IMG/VR virus record: IMGVR_UViG_3300022200_000050
Coordinates: 1 to 57,088 of that record
Source of the DNA: a virus
Reading direction: 5' to 3' (one strand)
DNA length: 57,088 bases
The notes under the pieces are model-generated. The model had not been told where the DNA came from. It did not search any database and saw nothing but the letters and a program-made list of their open reading frames with translations. Made by a program: the position numbers and the translations under genes. Positions 37,235 to 47,117 of this stretch are shown piece by piece (the first letter of the stretch is position 1; each line of letters starts with the position of its first letter).

Positions 37235-39397
37235 TTATTGTTTAATTTCTCCTTGTTGCATTTCTTTTTGGTGGTCTTGGTCAAGCATTTGTTGCATTAA
37301 CTTTTGGTCGCCTTCTTCTTCTTTGTTTTGCATACTTGTAGCAGCACCCGTAGCAGCTATATTCTGTTGGGCTTGTGCTTGCATTGCTGAATTAGCAGCA
37401 GCAGCATCTTGTTGTTGTTTAATAGCAGCTTGTTCAGCTTGTTGGCGTAATAAAGCCATATTATCAAGTATCTCTTCTACGTTATCTAAAGTTTCTGCTC
37501 TCATTATCTTAATAAACTCACGTTTAGCATCAGGGTTAACACCTGCTTCTTGAACAGTAATTTGAGATAATGTAGCTTTCACTTGTTCTGTTAATTGACT
37601 ATCAAAATCAAATCTAATCTCAAAGTCATCGTTAAGCATTTCTTGTACTGAATCCATTTTAAGTAATGTAGCAGCAGTATCACCTATTTGTAAGCTAAAT
37701 GCTCCTTCATCTTGGTCAGCAAGAACTAATCTAGTCTTATCAACACCTAACGATATTACATCTTGAAAGAAGGTAGTTAAACCACCGTATAGCCATTGTG
37801 TACCTGTTTCGGCACTAAGTATATTGTTCTGTAATTGAGCTTCACCAACGTAGTTAGAAGAACCTAAACGAGATTGTATAGGCATATTAAGTACATCAGC
37901 AAGTACGTTATCCCAATATTGTAATTGACCTAAGTATAATTGAACATTAGGGTCAACAGTCATATCAAGAATTTCAATCATCTTGTTAGTCTTTTCTTGT
38001 CCTGCTTCTACTTCTGTTCTATTCCCTACTAATATACCTTGCTGTTTCATCATAGCAAGCATATCGGGAGTTTTCATAAAGTCAGGTAGTTGAGATGTAT
38101 CTACGAAAGGAATTTTACCCATTGCCCTAGCTAACATACCTTGCATAGTAGTAGTTAAAGCATCTTTCATATCTTGAATTTTATGTACAAGCATTACTAC
38201 ACCCATGTTACTACCAAGTAATGTGAAAGGAGTAAAGGCACAAAAATCTAATCTACGTCTTGATTTATCTCTTTTATCAGAAACACTATTAGGCTTAATA
38301 CCACAGTTTCTTAAATATTTATTTCCAATTAATTGCCCTTGACGAATACATTCAACAGGAACTCCATCAATATAAGTAATAGAACGCCATTCAACGTCTG
38401 CTACCCACACTTTAGGAACGGTAGTCATGTTAGAGTACCAATTAATAAAATTCCAACCTTGAACGTAAGGGGCTTGTGCATTACCAGTATTCATAGCAAT
38501 TGCTTCTAAGTCCTCTACTTCTTCTGAAGTAAAGTCAAACCTAGCAACAATATCTGAAACAGAATAAGGCTTAAATTCACCCGCTAAAGCATCGTTAATA
38601 TGATGGTCTTCGTTACGAGTCATATCAATAATAGCATATTCAGGTTCTACAACCCTCATATAAACCCTACCTTTACTTTCGTAAATTCTAATTAAAGAAC
38701 GCCCACCAATAAAACAATACTGAGCAGCTTTAAGGAATAAATCAAAGTAGCGATTACGGTATAAGAAATCCTTACCTAAGTTTCTATAAGCAGATTCTAT
38801 GTCATCCATAAAAGTTTTAAAATACTTTTGGATATTCATTTCATCGTTAATATTTAACCCTTGAGGTATTTCTAATTCAATATTACCTAATTCTTTTTGG
38901 TCTAATAGAAACTCTTTAGCATCTACTACTGACTTTAATACGTTTAATTTTAAAGCTTTCCTACTTAATATACCTTCACTAATACCATTAGCTTGTAATA
39001 TTTTAGGTAAAGGCTTAAACTGTTGGCGGCACTTTCCATCAAAATAACGGAACATAGCAGATATTTCAAGTCCACGCCACATTGGTATTTGAGTAGCAGC
39101 ATTTGTCGCATCTTTAGAAGCCCATTCGTATTCAGTATTATACTGCAAACCGTAAATATAACGAGCAGCAAATACATATTGGTCTATAAACCTAGTGTTT
39201 ATTCTATCGTAAGGGTCGCCAATAGCACCTCTCATTTGAGTAGAAACAATTGGTTGGTTATAAGAAGTACCTACAATCCATCGAATGTTTTTAGCATAAT
39301 CAGAACCTTCCCATTCTTTCCTATCATTTGATTGATTAGGTTGTATTGAAGGAGAAGCTCCTCCTGATATAACTGAATTTATTAATTTCGATTTCAT
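37235..39397 (-). CDS. Portal protein
   Basis: A 720-aa protein. Contains AFTPFTLLGSNMGVVMLVHKIQDMKDALTTTMQGMLARAM, typical of the portal crown and stem, and MPIQSRLGSSNYVGEAQLQN, a segment found in portals of crAss-like and related phages. The C-terminus is a long Gln/Ala-rich tail (QQAEQAAIKQQQDAAAANSA). It forms the dodecameric ring through which DNA is packaged and ejected. It lies next to the large terminase, as usual. A TAAATTTG promoter box sits 7 bases before the start on the minus strand. Confidence 0.88.
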   Translation of the reverse strand: MKSKLINSVISGGASPSIQPNQSNDRKEWEGSDYAKNIRWIVGTSYNQPIVSTQMRGAIGDPYDRINTRFIDQYVFAARYIYGLQYNTEYEWASKDATNAATQIPMWRGLEISAMFRYFDGKCRQQFKPLPKILQANGISEGILSRKALKLNVLKSVVDAKEFLLDQKELGNIELEIPQGLNINDEMNIQKYFKTFMDDIESAYRNLGKDFLYRNRYFDLFLKAAQYCFIGGRSLIRIYESKGRVYMRVVEPEYAIIDMTRNEDHHINDALAGEFKPYSVSDIVARFDFTSEEVEDLEAIAMNTGNAQAPYVQGWNFINWYSNMTTVPKVWVADVEWRSITYIDGVPVECIRQGQLIGNKYLRNCGIKPNSVSDKRDKSRRRLDFCAFTPFTLLGSNMGVVMLVHKIQDMKDALTTTMQGMLARAMGKIPFVDTSQLPDFMKTPDMLAMMKQQGILVGNRTEVEAGQEKTNKMIEILDMTVDPNVQLYLGQLQYWDNVLADVLNMPIQSRLGSSNYVGEAQLQNNILSAETGTQWLYGGLTTFFQDVISLGVDKTRLVLADQDEGAFSLQIGDTAATLLKMDSVQEMLNDDFEIRFDFDSQLTEQVKATLSQITVQEAGVNPDAKREFIKIMRAETLDNVEEILDNMALLRQQAEQAAIKQQQDAAAANSAMQAQAQQNIAATGAATSMQNKEEEGDQKLMQQMLDQDHQKEMQQGEIKQ

Positions 39398-39404
39398 TTC
39401 ATTG

Positions 39405-39412
39405 CAAATTTA
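39405..39412 (-). promoter_or_regulatory. Promoter box of the portal operon
   Basis: TAAATTTG on the minus strand at 39405-39412, 7 bases from the portal ATG, so the mRNA is near-leaderless. Confidence 0.6.
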
Positions 39413-39437
39413 CGTTAAAACATTATAATTTCAAAAT

Positions 39438-41438
39438 CTATCCTTCTTTTAGTTCCCATTTAAACTCGCCATTGACATATTTGCTTGTCCACATTTGAGA
39501 TTTAACTTTTTCTTTGGCTATATTTTGAGTATCGGGGTCAAAGTTTCCACAAGCCATACAGCCTACACCGTAAGCATCGGACAAATCGGAGTTCTCACTA
39601 CCATAGATTAATAAATCTTGTACAATTCGTAAAGAGTTTATTTGATGCCCATATAGCCTTAAATACTTATTCATAACCGAAGTACGGTACTCTTTGTTGT
39701 TTGAGTCCAAATAGATTCCGTAAGCATTACCGCTTTTTTCAAGCAATTTATCAGTATTGTGCTTTACTAACTGCCTTATCAATAACTTTTGCTGACCTTC
39801 TGCTTCAAATAAATCGGTAATAGTACTTCCTGCACTAGCATTTCTCTCTATATAGGTTCTAAGCCCACCAAACTTATTGTAATACATACATAGCCATAAA
39901 GCAGCTTTCTCTACCATAGTTCTTTTATCGGGTCTAATGCAAATATTAGCTACATCTACATATTGATTATCGCCAGTTACTCTATGAATAACAAGAGCGT
40001 ACTTAGATTTAGTTTTACCTTTTTCAGAACCATCAGCATTTTTATTTGTACTGCTAATATCCGTACTTGTAGCATCTAACCCTACACGGTATAAATGGTG
40101 TTCTTGTGGCTGTTCAAATATTTCACAAGAAAATTCATTAGTATCTTCACCTTTCCCCATAGGGTTTAAAGATATTTCTTTAGTGGAAGGATTTCTATGA
40201 ACTTTATACATAGGAGCATTAATACCCCTTAATTGCTTTTCTCTTAACCTTAAAGTTTCAATAACATCAATTTCTAATCCGCCACTTCTATTTATATCAA
40301 AAATATCTTCAACTCTTTCGGGAAACTGTCTTTTAAGTAATGCCCTTTTAGAGTCAGAAAGTCCTTCACACATATTAGCAAAGTAAGCTTTAGCTTCTTC
40401 TACTTTAGGGTTTCCATGCTCGTCAATAAAAGAGGGGTCTGATAGATAGTAAGGAATAAGCATACGATATAAGCCACTTTGAGTTCTACCGTTTTTATTT
40501 CTCTTGTTAATATCACTTGCGTACCACAACTCTTTACTAAAAGGAACAGCTTTAGCTTTACCATTTTCAACAGTAGATACCATCCAAATCTTACCAATAA
40601 TATCTTTCGTACCTTGCGTTGCTTGTGCTATTAGTGTGCCAAACAACTGTTCCATATCCATAAGTTCTTGACTACTAAATTCATCTAAAAAATATTCTGT
40701 TATTTTTTCTCCTTGAATAGAGGTTATTTTACTAGGCAATGCTTCAATGCGAGTATAGTTACCGTCTTTAAAAGTTACTTTGTCTGAACTTCTTTTAATT
40801 GTTTGATTCTGGCGAAAGAATATAGTATCATTCTTATAGGTATGTTGATAAATATAAGGTAGGGAGTTTCCTAAAGAAAGGAACGCATTTAATGTTCTTT
40901 GGAATAAAGACTGTGCCTTGTCGTCTTTGGTTGCTTGTAAGAAATAACTTGCTTTAGGTCTTAATAAGCTATCAAAAAGCATACGAGAAGGAATCATTTC
41001 CGATTTTCCCCAACGTTTTTGAGTGTAAGCTACTAAACCATAACAATTGTCATCTTTTTTACAAATATCTTGAATATAAGCCAATTGAGCGTGACTCCAC
41101 CTATAACTAGGGTAAGTACTCCCGCCTAAATCCCAGTGCTTCAAGAACCCGTAATGAGAACCCGTAAGATAAACTAACTCACCATTGTTATAAAAGTGAA
41201 ATCCATTCTCTAACCTAAATAGTTCCTTTAACTGATAATTTTGTTTTTCTTCAACAGTCATGTGGCTAAAGTTAGGGTCTTTAGGTCTTTCCCACTTTTG
41301 TTGCTTCTTTGGTAAATCTTTGTTATATACGGGTTCAAAAGGCTCTGGGCATTCGTAGAACATATTTTTAGGCTCTATATCGCTTTCGCCTTTTTCGCCT
41401 TGCGTTCCAAATAATTCTACACTATGCTTTTTCGCCAT
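39438..41438 (-). CDS. Terminase large subunit
   Basis: A 666-aa protein. YTQKRWGKSEMI (about 138-149, Lys145) is the non-classical Walker A motif of terminases. EYFLDEFSSQ (Asp252-Glu253) is Walker B with its catalytic Glu. In the second half, RVGLDATSTDIS begins the RNase H-like nuclease domain, and YIERNASAGSTITDLFEAEG lies deeper in it. It cuts and pumps phage DNA into the procapsid. The length suits the crAss-like type. It overlaps the upstream gene by 17 bases. Confidence 0.92.
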   Translation of the reverse strand: MAKKHSVELFGTQGEKGESDIEPKNMFYECPEPFEPVYNKDLPKKQQKWERPKDPNFSHMTVEEKQNYQLKELFRLENGFHFYNNGELVYLTGSHYGFLKHWDLGGSTYPSYRWSHAQLAYIQDICKKDDNCYGLVAYTQKRWGKSEMIPSRMLFDSLLRPKASYFLQATKDDKAQSLFQRTLNAFLSLGNSLPYIYQHTYKNDTIFFRQNQTIKRSSDKVTFKDGNYTRIEALPSKITSIQGEKITEYFLDEFSSQELMDMEQLFGTLIAQATQGTKDIIGKIWMVSTVENGKAKAVPFSKELWYASDINKRNKNGRTQSGLYRMLIPYYLSDPSFIDEHGNPKVEEAKAYFANMCEGLSDSKRALLKRQFPERVEDIFDINRSGGLEIDVIETLRLREKQLRGINAPMYKVHRNPSTKEISLNPMGKGEDTNEFSCEIFEQPQEHHLYRVGLDATSTDISSTNKNADGSEKGKTKSKYALVIHRVTGDNQYVDVANICIRPDKRTMVEKAALWLCMYYNKFGGLRTYIERNASAGSTITDLFEAEGQQKLLIRQLVKHNTDKLLEKSGNAYGIYLDSNNKEYRTSVMNKYLRLYGHQINSLRIVQDLLIYGSENSDLSDAYGVGCMACGNFDPDTQNIAKEKVKSQMWTSKYVNGEFKWELKEG

Positions 41439-41811
41439 TTGCTTTTAAATGTAATGCTAAAATATTTTCTGCTTCTCCTGCCTTTACTCTTTCTACTTCT
41501 GTTTTTTCATCGGTAGTCATTTTGATATAAAGCTTTTCTAAATCAGTATCTAAATCAGGTAATAGTTTGATTATTTTTAAGCTAGTTTCGGACTGCGCTC
41601 GTGCATCTTCATCTTCATGTTTACTACGAATGGTAAAAGGCGACTTATCTATCTCATCTTGCCAAGACTTTTTTTGTTTATAAATAGTCATATAAGTGCT
41701 TAAAGAGTGGCTTTTTTTTACAATTGAGAATAGTCTATCCCATTCTTTAATTTTTATTTGAAAATCTAAGCTAAGTTTGGGTAATTCTTTTAATTCTTGT
41801 TCTGTAAGCAT
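41422..41811 (-). CDS. Hypothetical protein upstream of terminase, possible small terminase
   Basis: I use the ATG at 41811 (MLTEQELKELPKLSLDFQIK) because the region before it looks like a leader; an alternative begins at 41847. The 129-aa product is charged and helical with a coiled-coil like centre. Its position directly before the large terminase makes a small-terminase role possible, but no helix-turn-helix is clear. Confidence 0.5.
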   Translation of the reverse strand: MLTEQELKELPKLSLDFQIKIKEWDRLFSIVKKSHSLSTYMTIYKQKKSWQDEIDKSPFTIRSKHEDEDARAQSETSLKIIKLLPDLDTDLEKLYIKMTTDEKTEVERVKAGEAENILALHLKANGEKA

Positions 41812-41828
41812 AATGTTTGTTTTTATTA

Positions 41829-41859
41829 AGCTAGTACTAACTTCCAATTAGTACTAGCT
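41829..41859. repeat. Perfect 12-bp inverted repeat upstream of the terminase genes
   Basis: AGCTAGTACTAA (41829-41840) and TTAGTACTAGCT (41848-41859) are exact complements with a 7-base loop. On the minus strand it is followed by TAATAAAAAC, without a U-run, and lies between the gene ending at 41883 and the start at 41811. It may be a terminator with a poor tail, an RNA processing site or an operator. Confidence 0.7.
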
Positions 41860-41882
41860 GATAATTTAATGTTTGTTGTTGG

Positions 41883-42266
41883 TTATGGGTTTAATATTTG
41901 AAAATCAATTTCAATACTAGAGTCCGATACAGTACCTCCTAGCATTCCTATCCAAAAAACTATTGCTCCTGCTTGTACTTGATAGTAACAAGGCACAATT
42001 GCTTCGTCTGCTAGTGGAGAATAAATAAGACTCCACGAAACTTTGCTAGTAGATTTTACTTTGCTATTAGTTAAAGTATAGGCTTTAGGAATAGCAGTAG
42101 GAATAGCAGTAGTATAAACTACAACACCGCTATCAGTATTTAAAGTAGCAGAAGTAGTACCTGTGGCAGTATTATTTGCATCAAATTTTAAAGGTGAATT
42201 ATTAGCGATATAATCGCTAAGGGAATCCATTACGGATTGGGGTATTGGTGTTTTAAGTATAGTCAT
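41883..42266 (-). CDS. Putative virion-associated protein, 127 aa
   Basis: Begins MTILKTPIPQSVMDSLSDYI and is Thr/Ser/Ala-rich, ending in beta sequence (IVFWIGMLGGTVSDSSIEID). The composition is like the fibre and tail proteins around it. No family recognised. Confidence 0.5.
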   Translation of the reverse strand: MTILKTPIPQSVMDSLSDYIANNSPLKFDANNTATGTTSATLNTDSGVVVYTTAIPTAIPKAYTLTNSKVKSTSKVSWSLIYSPLADEAIVPCYYQVQAGAIVFWIGMLGGTVSDSSIEIDFQILNP

Positions 42267-42267
42267 A

Positions 42268-42498
42268 TTAATATTGCCATTGTGTTAGTAAAAAGTCTAA
42301 ATTATTATTCATCGAAACGGTATCGGTATCACTTGAAATAAGAGAATCCACAATAGATAAACTAATAAAAGGATAAAAAGAAATAAGGGTGCTAGGTTTA
42401 TTCTTTCCTCTTGTGTAGTCAGTTGTAGCCAAACCTTCGCTTGAAAGTATCTTGTTAGTAATAGTTTTAAAAGTGGTTGCATATCGTGGTCTAAGCAT
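42268..42498 (-). CDS. Hypothetical protein, 76 aa
   Basis: Begins MLRPRYATTFKTITNKILSS and ends DTVSMNNNLDFLLTQWQY. It overlaps the upstream gene by 8 bases. It lies within the tail cluster; role unknown. Confidence 0.55.
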   Translation of the reverse strand: MLRPRYATTFKTITNKILSSEGLATTDYTRGKNKPSTLISFYPFISLSIVDSLISSDTDTVSMNNNLDFLLTQWQY

Positions 42499-43354
42499 TG
42501 CGTATATTTTTATTATCGGTTAGTACTGAATTAATATAATCAAGGTTATTCTGAATATCACTTGCGCTATAAGTAGCACCTGTAAAAGATTGTATATAAG
42601 GCATTGATAAGCAAGTAACTGCTTTAATATAATTTGCTCTAAAATCTTCGCTTACATTATAAGTACTATTAGCTAGTGAATCGTTATAAGTTTTCATTAT
42701 ATCGGTAGCATTAGCGTCAGTCCAAAACGCAGAAGTAGATGTATCTAAAAAAGCTACTACATAAGCAGTACCTGTGGCAACAAAATCATCGTTAGCAACT
42801 GCTGTAAAGGTTTGCCCTACATAATAAGTAGCGGTAGAATTAACTATTATAGAACTACCTAAAGTACCTTGCACTAAGCAAACGCCATCTGAAAGTAAAT
42901 CGCCACTATTATAAACTGTATTAAAAATATCGTAACGAACATACCTAAAGTCATCTTGAAAGTAAACATCTGCTTCGCCAATAGTGCTAGGAGTATATAC
43001 GCTAGTAATTTGGCTGTAAGGAATAGTTAAGTTAGGCAAACAATAATAGCCAGTAGTATTAACTACAACACCACTTGTAGGTAGCGTAAAGTCAGCGTGT
43101 ACTACAAACATATCGTTAGCAACGTAAGTAGTTCCATTAAGAACAAAAGAACCGCTAACAACAATATATTCAGTATTAGCTAATAAAGAAGCAACTGCTG
43201 AAGCATTGAGAATACTATTATAAGTAGCAAATAAATACCTAATACCATTAATAGCGGAAATATTAACACCAAGTGTAGCATAGTCCGTACTATCAGAAAC
43301 GCTAATTGTTTCGTTTGTATTCTTGTCATAAGAAATAATTATATCTGTTGCCAT
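42491..43354 (-). CDS. Putative virion protein with repeated TYxxGxTFTA-like units
   Basis: A 287-aa protein with STATYYVGQTFTAVANDDFV and a Ser/Thr/Val/Tyr-rich beta profile, ending in helix (SASDIQNNLDYINSVLTDNK). The layout is like that of the 292-aa protein at 30585. Its place between a small gene and the 440-aa fibre suggests a tail or neck component. Confidence 0.5.
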   Translation of the reverse strand: MATDIIISYDKNTNETISVSDSTDYATLGVNISAINGIRYLFATYNSILNASAVASLLANTEYIVVSGSFVLNGTTYVANDMFVVHADFTLPTSGVVVNTTGYYCLPNLTIPYSQITSVYTPSTIGEADVYFQDDFRYVRYDIFNTVYNSGDLLSDGVCLVQGTLGSSIIVNSTATYYVGQTFTAVANDDFVATGTAYVVAFLDTSTSAFWTDANATDIMKTYNDSLANSTYNVSEDFRANYIKAVTCLSMPYIQSFTGATYSASDIQNNLDYINSVLTDNKNIRNA

Positions 43355-43356
43355 TA

Positions 43357-44679
43357 CTATCCTGTTGTTATTTTATTCATTATATACCATCTGTTTGAAC
43401 CACCAAATTTAACGGTAACACAGTTGTAGGCTAAGTTTAAACCAGCATAGGTAGCCGAACCATCTATTTCTTCAATACCAGCGTTAAATACTACCAACGA
43501 ATTATTTGTAGCTCCTGCTATGTTTTTAATTATAAATTCATCGCCAACTGATAGTGAAATACTACCTGTATCAGGTAATGTTATTGTTAAACTTGAGCCA
43601 TTTACTAAAACAGTTCCTTCTGTAATAGGTACACTATAATTAGCTGTAATAGTTTTTACTTTAGAAGTTCTAACAATTAGGTCAGTAGCACTCATTGCTA
43701 AGTTACCGCTAATTGCTATTTCTTCTGTGCTTCCTGCACCTGCGGTAATTCTTCCTAATAAACTTTTAGTAGCGCTTACTGCTTGCATTTTAGCATAAGT
43801 AACCGCATTAGCAGCTATTGTTAAAGCACCACTTCCCGTAACATCGCCTGTGTGAGTAGCGTTAGTAACCTTTGCTGTGTTTGCCGCCATTGCCGCTATT
43901 TCTGTTGCGGTATACCACTTATTAGTAGCGCCTGCTACAATATCGTCAGCTCCAATAGTTACCGAAGTTCCTGTTAATCCATTTAATGTTACAATTCCAA
44001 CCGACTGAGCAGCCCATGCAACCGCAGAGCCTACCTTAGTAAGAACATCTCCAATAGTAGCGCTCACTACTGCTGTTAAGGCATTTATAGCTAATTGTGC
44101 TGTTGCTGCTCCTGTTCCTCCTTTATTAATATCTAAAGGGGCAGTTGCTGCTAAAGTATTTATTTCTATTTTAGTTGGGTCAACATCTATTGTAAGTTTA
44201 TTAGGTGTACCACTACTTGGAGTTAAAGTAACTTTATTACTTCCTGCAACCATTGTAAACCATTCGTTTGCAGTAGCAGCACTATTTGCTCTAAGCATTT
44301 GATAAGCAGTCCCTAATGTAGTAAGTCCATTACCACCTTTACCGTAAGGTACTGTTGGTAAGTCTGCTGCTACCATTGCTCTCATTGTAGGCTTAGCAGA
44401 ACCCGAAGAAACTGCACTTGCATAAATAAGATTAGCAGCTGTAGCAACTTTAGTAAAAGTAATTACAGGAGCAGTAGTAGGATTAGCTATACTTACATTA
44501 AGAAAATCAGCATTAGTATCAGAATCAACTTCTGAAATAGAAGTTACACTTCCACTACTTGTAGAAGCATCTTGTAAGGCTCTGATAGCCGCTTGTATTT
44601 GTGCTTGGCTAGTGGCAAAGTCTATTATTGTTAGTTCCTTCCCTGCTTCTGGAGTAGGAAGTGTAAATGTGCTTGGCAT
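43357..44679 (-). CDS. Tail fibre-like protein, 440 aa
   Basis: The sequence is a series of Ala/Thr/Gly/Asn-rich repeats (YGKGGNGLTTLGTAYQML, INKGGTGAATAQLAINALT, THTGDVTGSGALTIAANAVTYAKM) that are typical of phage tail fibres. The C-terminus TVLVNGSSLTITLPDTGSIS resembles trimeric fibre tips. No enzyme motif is present. It is driven by the first of three near-identical promoters. Confidence 0.78.
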   Translation of the reverse strand: MPSTFTLPTPEAGKELTIIDFATSQAQIQAAIRALQDASTSSGSVTSISEVDSDTNADFLNVSIANPTTAPVITFTKVATAANLIYASAVSSGSAKPTMRAMVAADLPTVPYGKGGNGLTTLGTAYQMLRANSAATANEWFTMVAGSNKVTLTPSSGTPNKLTIDVDPTKIEINTLAATAPLDINKGGTGAATAQLAINALTAVVSATIGDVLTKVGSAVAWAAQSVGIVTLNGLTGTSVTIGADDIVAGATNKWYTATEIAAMAANTAKVTNATHTGDVTGSGALTIAANAVTYAKMQAVSATKSLLGRITAGAGSTEEIAISGNLAMSATDLIVRTSKVKTITANYSVPITEGTVLVNGSSLTITLPDTGSISLSVGDEFIIKNIAGATNNSLVVFNAGIEEIDGSATYAGLNLAYNCVTVKFGGSNRWYIMNKITTG

Positions 44680-44708
44680 GGTACAAATATAATATTATTT
44701 TAATCAAT
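44677..44708 (-). repeat. Fibre promoter repeat, copy 1
   Basis: These 32 bases are identical to those at 45827-45858. They include the TATATTTG box (44684-44691) and place the ATG 4 bases after it. See also the shorter copy at 47383-47406. Confidence 0.85.
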
Positions 44709-44721
44709 ATTCTTTTTTAAT

Positions 44722-44757
44722 TAAAAAGCCCCTCTAGTATTTGTAGAGAGGCTTTTT
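44722..44757 (-). terminator. Intrinsic terminator downstream of the 353-aa fibre gene
   Basis: On the minus strand AAAAGCCTCTCTA pairs with TAGAGGGGCTTTT (one G-T), followed by TAATT. Confidence 0.8.
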
Positions 44758-44767
44758 TATTATTTAA

Positions 44768-45829
44768 TTAGTTATATTCTATAAAAAATCTAATTCTAGT
44801 ATTTGCTCCGTCAATAGTAGCGTTTGGATTAAAAAGAAACTTTATATAGCCTACTTGCCAAGCGTCTCTAAGAGTTCCTGATACAGATATTTGCCCTAGA
44901 TATTTATCTCCAATAGTACCTTGAACGCCAGCAATAGGAGTAACTGAAATTTCTTTATATAAAGAGCCTTCGCTTCCTGCAAACGCAGAGCGGTCTGTTG
45001 TTACAGGAACAAACGTACCGCTAACAGAAGAGTTTATATCAGCGGTGGAAATTATATCACCAGCCAGACCTGCTCCGTTTCCTGTTACTGCACCTGTAGA
45101 TATGTTATAATATGTAATTTGCGAAGATATTTTTACATTTACAGTACTAATATTAACTGCGTTGTTTGTATAAACTTTAATTTTAGTAATATTATTCCAA
45201 AACGAACTAGGCTTAAACCATATCCCCTCGCTTGTAACTGCTAAAATAAGAGCTTTACCCTTCCCATTATCTGCAATGCTATTAGATGCGGAGTTAGCTG
45301 CGTTATATTCTATAAAAGAATTGTTAACTACACTTATTCTGCCAGCAGTACTTGCTTGTGTTAAAATTATTTCCCCACTGTCGTATTGTCCAGTTGCGGG
45401 CGGAGTCCAAGTCCAAGCCCCTGGGAGTGGGTTTTCGTAGCAGAAGAAAACATAAGGTTTTCCGTCAGCAGGTACTAAAGCACTTCCATTAACTACTCCA
45501 TTGATTGAACCTCCTGTAACACTAGGATATATTACGACTGGCACTCCACTCGTATTAACAATAGTAGTACTCATTCCTTTTTTAGGGGGGTTAGGCAATC
45601 TGCAAGCATAATTGGTTGCAGTAGCGTTTTTAATTACGTTATAACCAAAAACAAGGAATGTAGTGGTAGTGGCTGCTGTTGTGCCAGTCATTACTATAGT
45701 ATCATTTATGGTTTCCTGTAAAGGGGAAGTAGCAGTTGCAAGGGTAATTAAATCATTTAAGATTGGTCTTAAATAAGTATTTTCGGCATTGGTTACTAAC
45801 CTTTGCGTTTCTAGTGAGATTGGATTCAT
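44768..45829 (-). CDS. Tail fibre protein with MNPI-type anchor, 353 aa
   Basis: The N-terminus MNPISLETQRLVTNAENTYLRPILNDLITLAT matches MNPIELKSNKLITFADYTYLMPILLDLIKLAT of the 87-aa protein at 47118. The rest is beta-rich with many Thr, Asn and Ser, as in fibre shafts and tips. It begins with the second promoter repeat. The conserved N-terminus is probably the attachment to the tail, and the variable part the receptor-binding portion. Confidence 0.7.
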   Translation of the reverse strand: MNPISLETQRLVTNAENTYLRPILNDLITLATATSPLQETINDTIVMTGTTAATTTTFLVFGYNVIKNATATNYACRLPNPPKKGMSTTIVNTSGVPVVIYPSVTGGSINGVVNGSALVPADGKPYVFFCYENPLPGAWTWTPPATGQYDSGEIILTQASTAGRISVVNNSFIEYNAANSASNSIADNGKGKALILAVTSEGIWFKPSSFWNNITKIKVYTNNAVNISTVNVKISSQITYYNISTGAVTGNGAGLAGDIISTADINSSVSGTFVPVTTDRSAFAGSEGSLYKEISVTPIAGVQGTIGDKYLGQISVSGTLRDAWQVGYIKFLFNPNATIDGANTRIRFFIEYN

Positions 45830-45858
45830 GGTACAAATATAATATTATTTTAATCAAT
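45827..45858 (-). repeat. Fibre promoter repeat, copy 2
   Basis: Identical to copy 1 over 32 bases. The TATATTTG box is at 45834-45841. Confidence 0.85.
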
Positions 45859-45864
45859 TAAATA

Positions 45865-47106
45865 TTAAATATCTTCTACCCAATTAAACGAAGCAAAAGC
45901 TAAAGCTGAATTACTACAATAAATTGATACGGTAATAGTTTCTGTTGGCAATATAAAAATATTATAAGGGCTTAAATCAACTTGATACCCATTATTCATA
46001 TTAGCAGAAATAGAAAAATAAGGAACACCGCCTGTTATGGTAGTTCCTGCTATATCTATACTTGCTAATGATTGCCCATTAGTAATGGTTGCGCCATTAT
46101 TAGAAGTAGTTCCGCTTATAGGAGTAAAATTAGGAGTTCCGCCTAGCGTAACATCTTTCTTTATTTTTAATAAAGCATAACCACTAGGATTTACACCATT
46201 TACGTTACCACCAAAAGAAACTGATTCTAGCTTTACTACTCCTTTATTAGTAATGCCATTAAAAGTAGTAGCGTTCTTAATAGTTAAAATATTTGTTTCG
46301 GTTGTTACCCCTGATTTAGCTGAATCAGCAGAGAACCTACCATTAGTATATTCCCTAAGACCGTTCATAAAGAACCCAACAGAACCTACATATAAAGTAA
46401 CATTAGAAGTATTGCCTCCAGTATTAGCACATCTAACCCAAAACCCTAGAGTAGGATTAGACAATTGTACATTTGCCGAACTGTTAGCATATCTAATAGT
46501 ATGAACTAATATAAACCTGCCCGACAAAGAATCTTGTACAAAGAAGTTTACATCACCAAAACCTAAGAAAGCATATCTAATCATGCACACATTACCGAAA
46601 AATGGATTCCAATTAAAAAGACTAGCACCAGTACCATCGGCTTTATCGCCATTCCAATCTGTTTGAGGAATCCATGTTTCTACTAGGCTTCCTGAAGAAC
46701 TGTTCCTATAAAGAATACCGAAAGAAGTACCATTAAAACCATAGAAATATCCATTTTCAGTTGTACCTGCACCTATTTCTTGTACGTTACCAGCTTTAGG
46801 GCTACCAAATACAGTAGTAAACCTAGCAGTTATTCCTTCTCCTGCCTTATATCTTGCGGGTTTAACAGAAGTGAATAGAGCAGTTCCCGTTGTAGGAGTT
46901 ATGCCTGATTGTGCCCTTAGCCTAGCTAAGTTAGTATCGACTACTGCTCCCGTTCCCGTTGCTGCGGTATTGCCTGACTGATTTAATATTCCATAAACAA
47001 AGTCAAATTGAAGCAATGGTATTTGCTCACTTGTTACTAAATCCCCAAAAGGGCTTAAATTACTAGAATCAAATAGTCTAGGTGTTCTTTCTACGAATGT
47101 TGGCAT
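45865..47106 (-). CDS. Putative receptor-binding protein, 413 aa
   Basis: Begins MPTFVERTPRLFDSSNLSPFG. The segment ARYKAGEGITARFTTVFGSPK, then ENGYFYGFNGTSFGILYRN, is a beta-sandwich (lectin or LamG-like) pattern that I recall from viral and phage surface proteins. The rest is Thr/Asn/Gly-rich beta sequence. It follows the 87-aa anchor protein after 11 bases and is probably made from the same transcript. Substrate unknown. Confidence 0.65.
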   Translation of the reverse strand: MPTFVERTPRLFDSSNLSPFGDLVTSEQIPLLQFDFVYGILNQSGNTAATGTGAVVDTNLARLRAQSGITPTTGTALFTSVKPARYKAGEGITARFTTVFGSPKAGNVQEIGAGTTENGYFYGFNGTSFGILYRNSSSGSLVETWIPQTDWNGDKADGTGASLFNWNPFFGNVCMIRYAFLGFGDVNFFVQDSLSGRFILVHTIRYANSSANVQLSNPTLGFWVRCANTGGNTSNVTLYVGSVGFFMNGLREYTNGRFSADSAKSGVTTETNILTIKNATTFNGITNKGVVKLESVSFGGNVNGVNPSGYALLKIKKDVTLGGTPNFTPISGTTSNNGATITNGQSLASIDIAGTTITGGVPYFSISANMNNGYQVDLSPYNIFILPTETITVSIYCSNSALAFASFNWVEDI

Positions 47107-47117
47107 ATATTATATTA

